DNA of 36,773 bases from Frankiales bacterium (GCA_025980325.1 JAICXQ010000001.1:76232-113004), one strand, 5' to 3'; numbered from the stretch's first letter, positions 24,778 through 34,636 are shown. A program made the numbers and translations. Notes: generated from the letters alone by a model not told the origin.

Positions 24778-24956
24778 CCGTACAGCTTGCCGGACACCGG
24801 GCCGCGACGTCGGATGCCGCGCGAAGAGCAGATCGGATGGACAGGTTTTGCGCAGTGGGGGAGTGGGGTGAATGCGGGCTCCCAGCTGTGCTCTCGGCGC
24901 CGGTCCGCTACCTGGAACGAGCTGATTTCGAGACAATGTGCCGGAGGAGGGTGATC

Positions 24957-26373
24957 GTGCGAGTTGTCGTTGTCGGGGGCAGCGTGGCAGGCCTGTTCAC
25001 GGCACTGCTGCTTGCTCGGGGTGGTCACGATGTCGTCGTGCTCGACCGCGACATGCTCGAGCCGGCCTGCGACCCCGACGCCGCGGCCGCTTCAGCGTTT
25101 CGACCAGCGGCACCGCAGCTTGTGCATCCGCATATCGTCTTGGCGCGCTGTCGAATGCTGCTGCAGCAACACCTACCAGATGTGTACGAGGCGCTGCTGG
25201 CTGCGGGTGCCGTCGAGGTGCCGCTGACCGTGGCGATGCCGCCGACGCTGGCGGACATCAGCGAGCGGGCCGGAGACGCGGATTACGTCGTCGTCGGAAC
25301 GAGGCGCTCGACGGTGGACTGGGTCGTGCGCCGTGCGGTTGCGGCACAGCAGGGCGTCGATAGTCGTGGTGGCGTGCACGTCACCGGACTGCTCGGGCGG
25401 CGGGGCTCGCCGCCGCGCGTCACGGGCGTGATGACGAGTGCCGGCGCGGTTGGCGCCGACCTTGTCGTTGACTGTTCCGGGCGCCGGACGAAGCTGGACG
25501 CCTGGCTGTCAGCGATCGGGGCCAGGACCACCGTGACGGAGCAAGCCGAGTGCGGACTTTGTTACAACACCCGACATTTTCGGCTCACGGACGGCGCGCG
25601 CCCCCCCCGGACATCCCGGCACGCGCATCCTGCTGACGCTCGACGAGTTCACGGCCGGCATGTGGGGATCGGATAACGGAAGCGTTCTCATCGCCGTGGC
25701 TCCGCTGGTCGAGGACAAACGGTTTCGGGCTATCCGCGACCCCAACGTCCATGATGCGGTGACGCGAACGATCGCGCCGTTTAGACCCTGGCTCGATGTC
25801 CTGCAACCGACCAGCGGCGTCTACGTCATGGGGGGACTACACAACACGTTGCGCCGCCTCGTCGTCGACGGCGCTCCCGTCGCGACCGGTCTCGCGGCAG
25901 TCGGCGACTCCGTCTGCACGACGAATCCAACTTTCGGACGCGGGTTGGCCCTCGCATTGCAAGGCGCCGTCGACCTCGTTGCGGCCCTTGCGGAGTCCGA
26001 CGGGCTGAAACTGGCGTTGCGTCTCGACGGCGATGTCAGAGCCCACATCGAGCCGTACTACCGCGACCAGGCACGCAACGACAGCGACCGGTTGGCCGGG
26101 CTCCGACACAATCTGACGGGCGGGCGTCCCGCGCGCATCCAGCCGGCCGAACATTGGACGAACTTTGCCGAAATCCGCGCTGCGATGCCGTTCGACCCAC
26201 AGGTGTTTCGAGCCTTCTGGCGGGTGATGAACATGCTGTGCCCACCAGAAGAGGTTTACCGCGACGCCGAGGTCGTCCGCCTGACCCGCGCCGCGTTGGC
26301 GTCATCGAACGGCACCACCTCGACGCCCCAACCGGAGCGCGCCGACATCGAAGCGGCCCTCGGCCTCGGGTGA
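24957..26373 (+). pseudogene. FAD-dependent oxidoreductase, frameshifted at a C8 run
   Basis: Two adjoining frames together make one flavoprotein of about 470 residues. The first (24957 to about 25605) starts RVVVVGGSVAGLFTALLLA, a dinucleotide-binding fold with the acidic end VVLDRD. The second (about 25606 to 26373) holds AAVGDSVCTTNPTFGRGLAL, the second FAD motif (GD...P..G.G), and a helical C-terminus. They join at eight C's (25601-25608). With seven C's the protein would read through as RPPGHPGTRILLTLDEF. GGAGGAGGG (24943-24951) supports GTG 24957. The family resembles geranylgeranyl-reductase or halogenase-like monooxygenases. It may be a real null allele, a slippage-variable gene or a sequencing error. 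Confidence 0.8.
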
Positions 26374-26391
26374 GACTCGCCGCTCACCGAT

Positions 26392-26415
26392 CGGGAGGCG
26401 GCGCGCAGCCTCCCG
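26392..26415 (+). terminator. Hairpin terminator after the FAD gene
   Basis: CGGGAGGC (26392-26399) and GCCTCCCG (26408-26415) are perfect 8-bp GC-rich arms around an 8-nt loop, 19 bp past the stop of the oxidoreductase. No U-tract follows, as is usual in this group. Confidence 0.6.
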
Positions 26416-26492
26416 CTCCTCGCTCAGGGCTCCCGAGCAGATTGCCAGCGCCTCGTCGCATGCCAGAGCGGCACCTACTCGTCGCGGCCCGA

Positions 26493-26915
26493 TCAGCTCC
26501 CGTGCGTCTGCTGCTCAGCCCACTCGCGATGGGTGCGGTCGTCTTCGGCGAGAACCCGACGAGCGGCACGGCTGCCCGAGGAACAGAGCCGAAGCAACGG
26601 CCCGCCCGCCACGAGCACTAGCAGCGCGGAGAACAGCAGCACAATCGCCAACGCAAGGTGCGTCCCAAGCGTGGCGCTGCAGACCATGTACCGCGCTCCG
26701 TGGTCAGAGGCCAGCATGTCCCGGAGCGGGACGCAGCTGCGGGGAAGCCCAAAGCGAGTTGCTACTTCTCGCGTCGCCGCCACCGATTTCACCGGGGCGA
26801 AAGCGAACCACACGGCCGCGGCGACCAGCCCGAGGACAAGGAGCCGGATCATCCAGCGAGCGGCGCGCACAACGTCATCCTGCCCAGATTTCGGCGTTCC
26901 GCGACCGCGTGACAC
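26493..26915 (-). CDS. Two-helix membrane protein of unknown function
   Basis: Up to 140 residues. Two membrane helices (about 22-39, MIRLLVLGLVAAAVWFAF, and about 86-103, LALAIVLLFSALLVLVAGGP) flank an external loop with two Cys (RSCVPLRD, YMVCSATLG), which may be disulfide-linked. The C-terminus is charged (RVLAEDDRTHREWAEQQTHG). GTG 26915 is given; GTG 26867, with AGGA about seven bases upstream, is an alternative. It is convergent with the FAD gene. It lies just left of the glnA1-end repeat, so it is outside the toxin island. No family recognised. Confidence 0.65.
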   Translation of the reverse strand: MSRGRGTPKSGQDDVVRAARWMIRLLVLGLVAAAVWFAFAPVKSVAATREVATRFGLPRSCVPLRDMLASDHGARYMVCSATLGTHLALAIVLLFSALLVLVAGGPLLRLCSSGSRAARRVLAEDDRTHREWAEQQTHGS

Positions 26916-26943
26916 GTCGTGTCGGGGTTGATCCCCGGCTCAA

Positions 26944-26964
26944 TGCTCGATGTCGTAATAGAGC
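26944..26964. repeat. Left copy of glnA1 3'-end repeat (attL-like)
   Basis: This 21-bp sequence matches 36281-36301 at 20 of 21 positions, in direct orientation, including the uninterrupted core GATGTCGTAATAGAGC. On the minus strand it encodes the glnA1 C-terminus LYYDI, but the glnA1 stop (TAG) is replaced by GAG. No other glnA1 sequence follows it. It is best explained as a target-site or attachment-site copy left when the island between the two repeats was inserted. Confidence 0.7.
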
Positions 26965-27349
26965 CGGCGCGCTGATCTTCGCTTTTGCTCGTTCCGACGG
27001 CTCTCATTCGCCGGCCATTCGCTCACGGGTGGCACGCACCGTCGTAGTTGTCACTGGTACTGGGCCCCGGCTGAATGCGAAGGACGCGGGCCCGCTCGAG
27101 AACCGCGACAAATCGCGGAGAACGTTGTTCGCAGGTGGGTCGCCCGCATCGCCAGGTCTGCGGCTGTTTGTCCGCTGTGCACGTAGTTCTTCTTGTGCCT
27201 GTGCAGATTCTTGCGTCGCGTGTACGCCTTGTTTGTAATGCTCGCTGCATTGTGCATCGTGCGTGGTAGGTTCCGCGCACGCGTGTGACGCGGCGGGACC
27301 GGCGTCGTCGTGTCGGGGGTCGGGGTCTCGTACTTCGGCGGGGGGTTTC
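26965..27349 (+). other. Long leader/intergenic region upstream of the Rhs gene
   Basis: About 385 bp between the left repeat and the Rhs start with no gene I can support. It contains a perfect small hairpin, CCGCGA (27103-27108) / TCGCGG (27113-27118) around CAAA. TAGGTT at 27268-27273 fits a TANNNT -10 box, but no matching -35 is clear. A 68-codon minus-strand frame (27051-27257) has no family resemblance or ribosome-binding site. The region may hold the promoter and regulatory leader of the toxin gene. Confidence 0.4.
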
Positions 27350-30300
27350 ATGCCGATGATGTCGGGTCGTGTTGGCCGTTTCGTGCGGTTGCGGCGGTCG
27401 CGTTGGGTGGTGTTGTCGACCGCGGTCGCGGTGACTGCAGGCGGTGTGTCGGCGCTGGCGGTTTCGGCTGCGACGGCATCTGTCCCGGGCGGCTCTGTCA
27501 CCGGCGGCTCGCGCGTGTCGCCGGTGCCGAAGGGCACGGTTCATCCGGATCCGGTGCCGCCGTCTCAGACGGATCTGGCGTCGCACTGGTCGTTGCCGAC
27601 GGTCACGTTTCCGGTCGCGGCGACGGTGACGGTGCCTGTTTCGGCGTCGTCGTTGTCCAGCGCCGGTTCGGTCAGTGTGGCCGATCCGGCGGCGCTCGGC
27701 ACGTTGGGTCTGCCCTCGTTGTCCACGGGCGGCGGGGCGCAGCCGGACGGTTTGCCCGCGCCGGCGGGGCCGCCGCCGTGGCAGCCAGACACGACCTCAA
27801 CTGCGCCGTCGTCGGTTCAGGTGCGGACGCTCGGTGATGATGTGCGCACCCAGTTGGGGCAGGCGCCGATGGTCTTTACGGTCGCGCGCGCCGATGGCAA
27901 GCCCGGGCAGGCTCCGGTTGCGGTGTCGGTGAACTACTCCGGGTTCCGTGACGCGTTCGGTGGTAACTACGCCGAGCGGCTCGATCTTGTCCGCTACCCC
28001 GCCTGCGTGTTGACGACCCCGGATCTTCCGGGGTGCTCGACCGGGGCGCCGGTCGCGAATCAGGTGAACAACCCGTACCGGAACGCTTTGACCGCGATCA
28101 TCGACGCGGATGGTCCCGCCGCGGGCTCGCCGGGCGGGGCCGCTCCCACACCCTCGCAGTCACCCACCGATTTGCCTACCGGATCGCCGAGCGCGTCGCC
28201 GACCGGCGGACCAACGGTGGCGCCGGTAGCCGCTGACCGAACTGTCGTGTTGCCGACGCCGACGCCGACGGACTCCCCGTCGCCCTCCCCGTCGCCGTCC
28301 CCGTCGCCGAGCGATTCACCGTCAGGAGCCTCATCCGGATCAGTCTTTGTGGTGACCGCGTCGGCGTCGGGTCCGTCGGGGACGTACATCGCGTCGCCGT
28401 TGTTGCCGTCCGCGCATTGGTCGGTCGGGTTGTCGTCGGGGTCGTTGAGCTATTCGTACCCGATCGATGCGCCGACGCCGCCGGGTGGGGGAGCACCCGA
28501 CGTGGCGTTGGACTACGACTCGGGGTCGGTGGACGGTCGTACGTCGGTGACCAATCCCCAGGCATCGTGGGTCGGGATGGGCTGGGATTACGAGCCCGGC
28601 TTCATCGAGCGCGAGTACGACAGCTGTGACCGGCACGGTCATACGAATCAGGACTTGTGTTATGTGACCTCGCCACTGAATGTGACCTTGTCGTTGAACG
28701 GCTCGTCCATGCATCTGATCAAGGACGGCGACGGGACGTGGCGGTTGCAGGACGACCCGGGCTGGATCGTGACCGACGGGACCGGGCAGAGCAACGGCGA
28801 CGCGACGGGCGAGTACTGGAAGTTGCAGTCGCCAGACGGTACGACGTACTACTTCGGCCGCGGGGTCGGCGTGACCGGGACGGCGGCAACGAACTCGGCG
28901 TGGACGGTGCCGGTGTTCGGGTATCCGGGCACTGTTTGCAGTCCCGCCGGTGCGTTCACTTCGTGCGCGAAGGCGTGGCGGTGGAACCTCGATTACGTCG
29001 TCGATCGGCACGGCAACGAGACGACGTACAACTACGCGCAGGAGCTGAACGCCTACGACGTGAACGGGGCGACCCCGGCGAAGAATTACGTGCGTGGTGG
29101 GCGGATCTCCTCGATCACGTATGGGTTGCGTGACGGCGACACCAGCACTCCGCCGGACAACATCGGGTTTACCGTGGTGTTGCGATGCACGACGCATGCG
29201 AACGGGAGCACCACTGGATGCTCGTCGCCCGGCCCTGGCAATACGTCGATCTACCCGGACGTGCCGGGCGACTTGATCTGCGGGAACGGGTCGACGACGT
29301 GTACGCAGAAGAGTCCGAGCTTCTTCTCCACATCGATGCTCTCGACCATCAACACGTTCGTGTTGTCCTCGTCGCTCGCGACTTACGATCATCTGGACAC
29401 GTACGCTCTGCAACAGCAGTTCCCGGACCCGGACGGCAGCGGACCGGAGTCACCGGCGTTGTGGTTGAGTCAGGTGCAGCGCACGGGTGAGAACGGGACT
29501 GCGGTCTCGACGCCGCCCATGAAGATGACCGGTGTCGCGTTGGCGAACCGGTTCGACGTGGTGAGCGGCGTGTCGCCGGTGGACATGTACCGCGTCAGCC
29601 AGATCCTGAACGAGGCGGGTGGCCGGCTGGACATGACGTACGGGACCCCGGACCCGTGCACGACGACGTTGGAGAACGGGGATCATTCGAAGAACACACT
29701 GGACTGTTTCCCGGTGCACTGGGTTCCGGAAGGTTCCTCGACGTGGGCAGCGGGCTGGTTCAACAAGTACCTCGTCACCCGCACCGGCCAATATGTGCCG
29801 TATCTCAACGAGTTTCCGCACACGACCGGGAGGGGGGTCACGTCCGAGCCGATCGTGACCGACTACTTCTATACGAACGGTGCGGCCTGGCATAAAGACT
29901 CGTTCGAGGTCAACCCGACGTTGAACGACTCGTGGAACGTCTACCGCGGCTACACGAACGTCGTGGTTCACGAAGACCAGGTCTCCGCGACCGTGATCGG
30001 GTCGAGTTACGAGTCGGTCACGGCGTACCGGTTCTACCGGGGGATGTACGGCGACTTGAACAACGACGGAACAACGAAGACGAACACGGTAACCACTGCT
30101 GCGTTCGGGACCGTCAACGACTACGACTACCTCGCCGGGCGGGAAGCCGAGGTCCTCGTCGAGACCGCTGGTTCGACCGTTGTCTCGACGACCGACACGA
30201 ACTTCTGGACGAGACAGACGGCGTCGATGACGATGCCGACGCCGAACCCGGCCGAGGTTGCCGAAGAGGTTCGTCCGGCCGGCACCGAGGTGTTGCAAAC

Positions 30301-33300
30301 CAACGTCGACGGCACCACCAGTGCCCATGAGATCTTCGACGTCCACAACCCGTCGAGCGACCCGCGGGACATCACCGACGGCGCGGTCATCACCCACGTC
30401 GATAACGGGGACCTGTCCGGGCTCGATCCGGAGTCGTACTGCACGAGCATCACCTATGTCGCGAACACCAGCCGGTACCTGCTCGAACCCGCGTCGGTCA
30501 CGACGCACGCCGGCCGGGCGTCCGGCGCGAACTGTCAAAGCAGCACGACGCTGCTCGCGCATCGAGAGTTCTTCTACGACCAGACGTCGTCGTCGACGAC
30601 CGCGCCAACGGTTGGTGACCTGCGACGGACGCAGACGCAGCTGACCGCGAGCACGTTCGCGGACACCTACGCCACCTACGACGCGTACGGGCGAGTGCTG
30701 ACCGCGACCGACGCGGACGGTCACGTGACCACCACCGCGTACACGCCGACGGCCGGCCGGCCCACCTCGGTCACGGTCACCTCACCGGTCGTGCAACCGC
30801 TCGGAGCTTCGCTGACCACGACGACGCAGCTCGACTTGCGCGGGATGACCACGCAATCGACCGACGCGAATGCGAATGTCACGACAGAGGTCTACGACGC
30901 GCTCGGCCGGCTCATCGCCGCCTACGCACCTACCGAGTCCGCCGGCACCACCCCGACGTTCACCGCCGCGTACAACGTGAACCAGACCGGTTGGTCCACG
31001 GTCGAGACCAAGAACCTCATCCAGATCGACGGCACCGCCGCGTCCTACCGGGACACCTGGACCTACCTCGACGGCTGGCTACGCACGCGAGAAGTGCACA
31101 CCCCCGTATTCAACGACACCGCCGATCACCTGACTGTGCAAACTCGCTACACCGACACCGGTCTGGTCGCGGCTACGACCAGCCCGTACCTCAACACCGG
31201 CGCGCTCAACTCCGGCGCCGACTACACGAACGGGTTGAACGTGCCACTCGAAGTCGACTACGGCTACGACGCGGCACACCGGCTCACCAACAGTGCCCGT
31301 ACCGTCAGTGGCGCGCAAAACTACGGGCAAACGCTCATTTTTTACCACGCCGATCAGATCCTCACGACCCCACCGGCGCCGGAACCAGCCACCACCGCGA
31401 GCATCGACGTATGGGGCCGCCCGCTCGTCTCGACCGAGGCCAGTCAAGTCAGCGGCGACACGACCACGTCGACAACGACGTACGGCTACGACCCGCTCGG
31501 GCGGCTCACGTCCGTCGCTGACGACGCCGGCAACACCAACCACTACAGCTACGACCTAGCCGGCCGCCGCACGAGCGCGACCGATGCCGACGCGGGCGGA
31601 TCGACCATCAGCTACGACCCGGCCGGCAACGTCACCGGTGTCACCGATGCGCTCGGCACAACCGTGTCGACCACCTACGACGAGCTGAACCGGCCGTTGA
31701 CCGTCAGCTCGAACGGCCACGCGTCGCCGAGTTTCCCGGCTGGTGCGCTCGTCGACTACACCTACGACACTGCAACGCTTGGCAAGGGCCTGGCGGCGTC
31801 GACGACCGTTCATGACCTTGGCAATGCGACCGGTGACTGGGCGACGAGCGTCAGCGCGTATGACGCCGACGCGCGGGCGACGAGCACGACCTACACGCTG
31901 CCGGCGGTGTCGGGGCAGACGAGCGGATCGACCTACACCTTCCGCGTGACTTACGACCGGGGCGGCGAGGCTGCCTCGGTCAGTTATCCGGCGATCGGTG
32001 ACCTGCCTGCGGACGGGGTCTTCTACGGCTATGAGACCAGCGGTAGCGTCACCGGCCTGCCGATCAGCGTGAGCGACGCGATCACCGCAACCGCCGCGTA
32101 TACGAGCCTTGATCAGCTCGCCACGCGCACGCTCGGCGCCGTCGGCATCGGGCAGACCGTCCGCTCTTACGGGTACACCGACCCGCTGCGGCGGCTGTCG
32201 AGCATCAGCACGACCGCGAACAACGGCAGTGCGTTCCTTAGGCAGAGCGATTCCTACTCCTACGACAACGCGAACAACCCGACACAGATCGTTGACGGCC
32301 TCACTTCACAGCAAACCTGCTTCAGCTACGACGGACTCGACCGGCTCAAGACGGCCTGGACCGAGAACGCCAGCTGCGCGAACTACACCACGACGACGGC
32401 GGACGGACCGGCCGGGTTCAACACGCAGTATGCGTACGCGGCCGATGGCGTACCGACATCGGTCACGAACCTCGGCACCGCGACCACGTACGCGGCCGGC
32501 GACGCCGGCCATCCGCATGCGATCACCGGGTTCGGCGCGAACAGCTACAGCTACGACGCCGATGGGCAGCAGACCAGCCGAACGGTCTCTGGTGTTGCCA
32601 GCACGTTGTCGTGGGATCCGCTGCACCTACTCTACCGCTCTGTCGCCGGCACCGCGACCACCTCCTACGTCGACGCGCCCGACGGCACCCGCATCGCCCG
32701 GCTCGACGCCGACGGCTCCACCACGATCTGGCTGCCCGGCAACGAAGTGCGGGTGGCGAGCGGTGTCACGACCGACACCCGTTACTACAGCTTCGGCGGC
32801 GCGACGATCGGCCTGCGCAACGCCAGCGGCCTGACCTGGCTGGCCAGCGACGGGCAGAACAGCCGCCAACTCGCCGTGAACGCATCCAACGGCACCGCCA
32901 CGCGCAGCTACTACACGCCCTACGGCGCCGTCCGCGCCGGCGCTTCGAGTTTGCCGACCGACCAGAACTTCCTCGGCCGGGTGCTCGACAGCACAACCGG
33001 ACTCGTCCAAGACGGCGCCCGCTACTACGACCCCAGCATCGGCCAATTCCTCAGCCCGGACCCGCTGGTCAACACGGTCGACAGCAAGACCCTCGATCCC
33101 TACGGTTACGCCGCCGACAACCCGGAAGCCTTCGCGGATCCCTCCGGGATGCTGAACGCCTCGATGGGCGGAGGCGGCTGCGGCTCGTTGTCCCTCTCAC
33201 AGTGCGCTGCACAAGAGCTAGGCGACCTGAGCCTCGCTGACCTCCTCGCGGGCGGTGGCGGTACGGATCCGGGCGCGGACACGGGCACCGGTTCGTCAAC

Positions 33301-33946
33301 TGCCGCCAAGGTCGGGGGCGACATTGCAGATATCGGTGTTCAGGCTGTCAACGACACGAAGAATGCCGCCAGCGGCGCACTGAACGGCGTCAAAGACTTT
33401 TTTGCGTCGGTATTGGGCGGTGAGGAGGCAGCAGGTTGCGGCTCAAGTTGTGAGGCAACGGCCGCGCAAACGGGTTCGGCACCGCCGTTCTTCGGGCCAG
33501 AGGACACCCGTGATATTCCGAGCGGCCCGGATATTCCGCTTCCCTTCAAGTTCCGAGGACCGAAGGTCCTCCTCACCGGCGGCGGCTATGTCGCCAGCCT
33601 TCTCCTCGGCGGCGCGTTCGGGAAAGCCGGAGACCTGGCGATCGGCAGACTCGCCGTAGAAGATGTCGGGACCGTCGGACCACAACTGGACAAGGCCTTC
33701 CAATTCGGTGGCGCTGGACGAAGCGGTGCGGCGGTCAAGAACTTCGTCGGCCCACCGAACTCAGTGGTCCGAGGTGCGAGTCCAGGTCGCGTGTTCGTCA
33801 CGGATGACCAGGGTCGGGTGATCTTCGACATCACGCGTGATCGCGTTAAGCCAGTAGTTCCTGGGCAAGGCTTCGTGAGCGGGGACGGTCGTAAGCTCGT
33901 CCCGACCGAGGCGCAACTCGGCTGGATAGACGAACTGTGGGGCTGA
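27350..33946 (+). CDS. Exported Rhs/YD-repeat polymorphic toxin
   Basis: A 2198-residue WapA/Rhs-type protein. A signal peptide (VGRFVRLRRSRWVVLSTAVAVTAG, to about residue 48) is followed by a Pro/Ser/Thr region with DSPSPSPSPSPSPSD (about 305-325). Then comes an SpvB-like part (YSYPIDAPTPPGGGAPDVAL, WVGMGWDYEPGFIERE, about 370-430). From about 1100 there are many YD repeats (YDAYGRVLTATDADG, YDPLGRLTSVADDAG, YDLAGRRTSATDADA) that build the hollow Rhs shell. The core ends with GLVQDGARYYDPSIGQFLSPDPL and NPEAFADPSG (about 1932). The remaining roughly 267 residues are the variable toxin tip, with Gly-rich and amphipathic segments and a final domain I do not recognise. ATG 27350 has a GGCGGGGGG ribosome-binding site. 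The next gene overlaps its stop. Confidence 0.93.
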   Translation: MPMMSGRVGRFVRLRRSRWVVLSTAVAVTAGGVSALAVSAATASVPGGSVTGGSRVSPVPKGTVHPDPVPPSQTDLASHWSLPTVTFPVAATVTVPVSASSLSSAGSVSVADPAALGTLGLPSLSTGGGAQPDGLPAPAGPPPWQPDTTSTAPSSVQVRTLGDDVRTQLGQAPMVFTVARADGKPGQAPVAVSVNYSGFRDAFGGNYAERLDLVRYPACVLTTPDLPGCSTGAPVANQVNNPYRNALTAIIDADGPAAGSPGGAAPTPSQSPTDLPTGSPSASPTGGPTVAPVAADRTVVLPTPTPTDSPSPSPSPSPSPSDSPSGASSGSVFVVTASASGPSGTYIASPLLPSAHWSVGLSSGSLSYSYPIDAPTPPGGGAPDVALDYDSGSVDGRTSVTNPQASWVGMGWDYEPGFIEREYDSCDRHGHTNQDLCYVTSPLNVTLSLNGSSMHLIKDGDGTWRLQDDPGWIVTDGTGQSNGDATGEYWKLQSPDGTTYYFGRGVGVTGTAATNSAWTVPVFGYPGTVCSPAGAFTSCAKAWRWNLDYVVDRHGNETTYNYAQELNAYDVNGATPAKNYVRGGRISSITYGLRDGDTSTPPDNIGFTVVLRCTTHANGSTTGCSSPGPGNTSIYPDVPGDLICGNGSTTCTQKSPSFFSTSMLSTINTFVLSSSLATYDHLDTYALQQQFPDPDGSGPESPALWLSQVQRTGENGTAVSTPPMKMTGVALANRFDVVSGVSPVDMYRVSQILNEAGGRLDMTYGTPDPCTTTLENGDHSKNTLDCFPVHWVPEGSSTWAAGWFNKYLVTRTGQYVPYLNEFPHTTGRGVTSEPIVTDYFYTNGAAWHKDSFEVNPTLNDSWNVYRGYTNVVVHEDQVSATVIGSSYESVTAYRFYRGMYGDLNNDGTTKTNTVTTAAFGTVNDYDYLAGREAEVLVETAGSTVVSTTDTNFWTRQTASMTMPTPNPAEVAEEVRPAGTEVLQTNVDGTTSAHEIFDVHNPSSDPRDITDGAVITHVDNGDLSGLDPESYCTSITYVANTSRYLLEPASVTTHAGRASGANCQSSTTLLAHREFFYDQTSSSTTAPTVGDLRRTQTQLTASTFADTYATYDAYGRVLTATDADGHVTTTAYTPTAGRPTSVTVTSPVVQPLGASLTTTTQLDLRGMTTQSTDANANVTTEVYDALGRLIAAYAPTESAGTTPTFTAAYNVNQTGWSTVETKNLIQIDGTAASYRDTWTYLDGWLRTREVHTPVFNDTADHLTVQTRYTDTGLVAATTSPYLNTGALNSGADYTNGLNVPLEVDYGYDAAHRLTNSARTVSGAQNYGQTLIFYHADQILTTPPAPEPATTASIDVWGRPLVSTEASQVSGDTTTSTTTYGYDPLGRLTSVADDAGNTNHYSYDLAGRRTSATDADAGGSTISYDPAGNVTGVTDALGTTVSTTYDELNRPLTVSSNGHASPSFPAGALVDYTYDTATLGKGLAASTTVHDLGNATGDWATSVSAYDADARATSTTYTLPAVSGQTSGSTYTFRVTYDRGGEAASVSYPAIGDLPADGVFYGYETSGSVTGLPISVSDAITATAAYTSLDQLATRTLGAVGIGQTVRSYGYTDPLRRLSSISTTANNGSAFLRQSDSYSYDNANNPTQIVDGLTSQQTCFSYDGLDRLKTAWTENASCANYTTTTADGPAGFNTQYAYAADGVPTSVTNLGTATTYAAGDAGHPHAITGFGANSYSYDADGQQTSRTVSGVASTLSWDPLHLLYRSVAGTATTSYVDAPDGTRIARLDADGSTTIWLPGNEVRVASGVTTDTRYYSFGGATIGLRNASGLTWLASDGQNSRQLAVNASNGTATRSYYTPYGAVRAGASSLPTDQNFLGRVLDSTTGLVQDGARYYDPSIGQFLSPDPLVNTVDSKTLDPYGYAADNPEAFADPSGMLNASMGGGGCGSLSLSQCAAQELGDLSLADLLAGGGGTDPGADTGTGSSTAAKVGGDIADIGVQAVNDTKNAASGALNGVKDFFASVLGGEEAAGCGSSCEATAAQTGSAPPFFGPEDTRDIPSGPDIPLPFKFRGPKVLLTGGGYVASLLLGGAFGKAGDLAIGRLAVEDVGTVGPQLDKAFQFGGAGRSGAAVKNFVGPPNSVVRGASPGRVFVTDDQGRVIFDITRDRVKPVVPGQGFVSGDGRKLVPTEAQLGWIDELWG
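32309..32341 (+). repeat. 33-bp Rhs core segment duplicated at 36176-36208
   Basis: This stretch encodes QQTCFSYDGLD in the Rhs gene. It recurs at 36176-36208 with one base difference (32/33), in the same orientation. It marks the right-hand sequence as a remnant of a related Rhs core and gives homology for recombination. Confidence 0.8.
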
Positions 33947-34437
33947 TGATGAGCAACGCTGATGACGTCTACCGAGCGACCGTGAGCGAACTTGTCGCGA
34001 ACTTTCGGCAGGCGCTTCTGGCGCTGATCCCTGTCGCAGAACGAGCGCAGATCAACTACAAGGACATCGAGCCACACAGAGACTGGGAACGGCTCGCTGA
34101 GTGCAGCTTCGACGTCTTCGTGAGAAGCCCAATCGGAGCCGATCGAACCGCAACCGGACGCGAACTTCCCCTCGCTAGGTACGACATCGACCTCGCCGAC
34201 TACCTGAAGGTGAGTTGGCTGACTCCGTACCCCGAAGCGCCTCACCGGGGTGCAGTCGTTCGGCTGCTAAGCCGGGATACGCCGTTCGATACGCTCCAAG
34301 TAGTCCGCGTAGACTCTGAGTCCCTCTTGGCGGGCGAGCGAATCACTCTCCCGATAGCCAACGCCACCCTGGCGCTGTTCCGGCGAGACGAAGCCGGCGC
34401 CGCAAGCGTCCTGTCGACCGTCGAGGCGATCGAGTGA
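33946..34437 (+). CDS. Candidate immunity protein to the Rhs toxin tip
   Basis: A 163-residue soluble, acidic protein without a signal peptide (MMSNADDVYRATVSELVANFRQALLALIPVAERAQ ...). Its ATG overlaps the toxin stop (TGATG), the usual arrangement of Rhs toxin and immunity genes, so it probably binds and neutralises the tip in the producer's cytoplasm. An N-terminal helical part is followed by a mixed region with WERLAECSFDVFV and YDIDLADYLKVSWLTPYPE. I do not recognise a named immunity family. The GTG 33937 frame would also work but would overlap further. Confidence 0.75.
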   Translation: MMSNADDVYRATVSELVANFRQALLALIPVAERAQINYKDIEPHRDWERLAECSFDVFVRSPIGADRTATGRELPLARYDIDLADYLKVSWLTPYPEAPHRGAVVRLLSRDTPFDTLQVVRVDSESLLAGERITLPIANATLALFRRDEAGAASVLSTVEAIE

Positions 34438-34592
34438 CCGCGCGGCGGGTCAGCGCCTGGGGAGGCTTCCTCATCGCGCTCCTCGCCGTGATCCAGCTCG
34501 TCGTGGCAGCTACGGGTGCCGCATTCAGTCGCGCCGACTTGTCGTACTCCACGTCGACACCGCAAGCGCAGACCCGTCAGGCTCCGCATTAA
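34434..34592 (+). CDS. 52-residue single-helix membrane ORF
   Basis: A very short ORF starting at GTG 34434, which overlaps the immunity stop as GTGA, and ending TAA at 34590-34592. It encodes a basic start (TARRVSAWGG), one membrane helix (FLIALLAVIQLVVAATGAAF) and a polar Ser/Thr/Gln tail. The stop/start overlap and the clean hydrophobic helix support a real gene. It may be a membrane-bound accessory or second immunity factor for the toxin. That role is only inferred. Confidence 0.5.
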   Translation: MTARRVSAWGGFLIALLAVIQLVVAATGAAFSRADLSYSTSTPQAQTRQAPH

Positions 34593-34636
34593 CAGCGACG
34601 CCGCTGAGGGGAATCAAGTCCTCGCAGTCGGGGTGA

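Noticed and set aside
27051-27257. 68-codon minus-strand ORF upstream of the Rhs gene
   Set aside because: It has no ribosome-binding site, no family resemblance and no supporting neighbour; it may be chance.
28245-28320. Short tandem repeats that look array-like
   Set aside because: They encode the Ser-Pro linker of the Rhs protein in frame and are not CRISPR repeats; there are no spacers. The Thr-Pro repeat near 22420-22460 is likewise coding.
29450-30724. 424-codon minus-strand open frame opposite the Rhs gene
   Set aside because: A shadow of the YD-repeat coding region, with no motif or ribosome-binding site.
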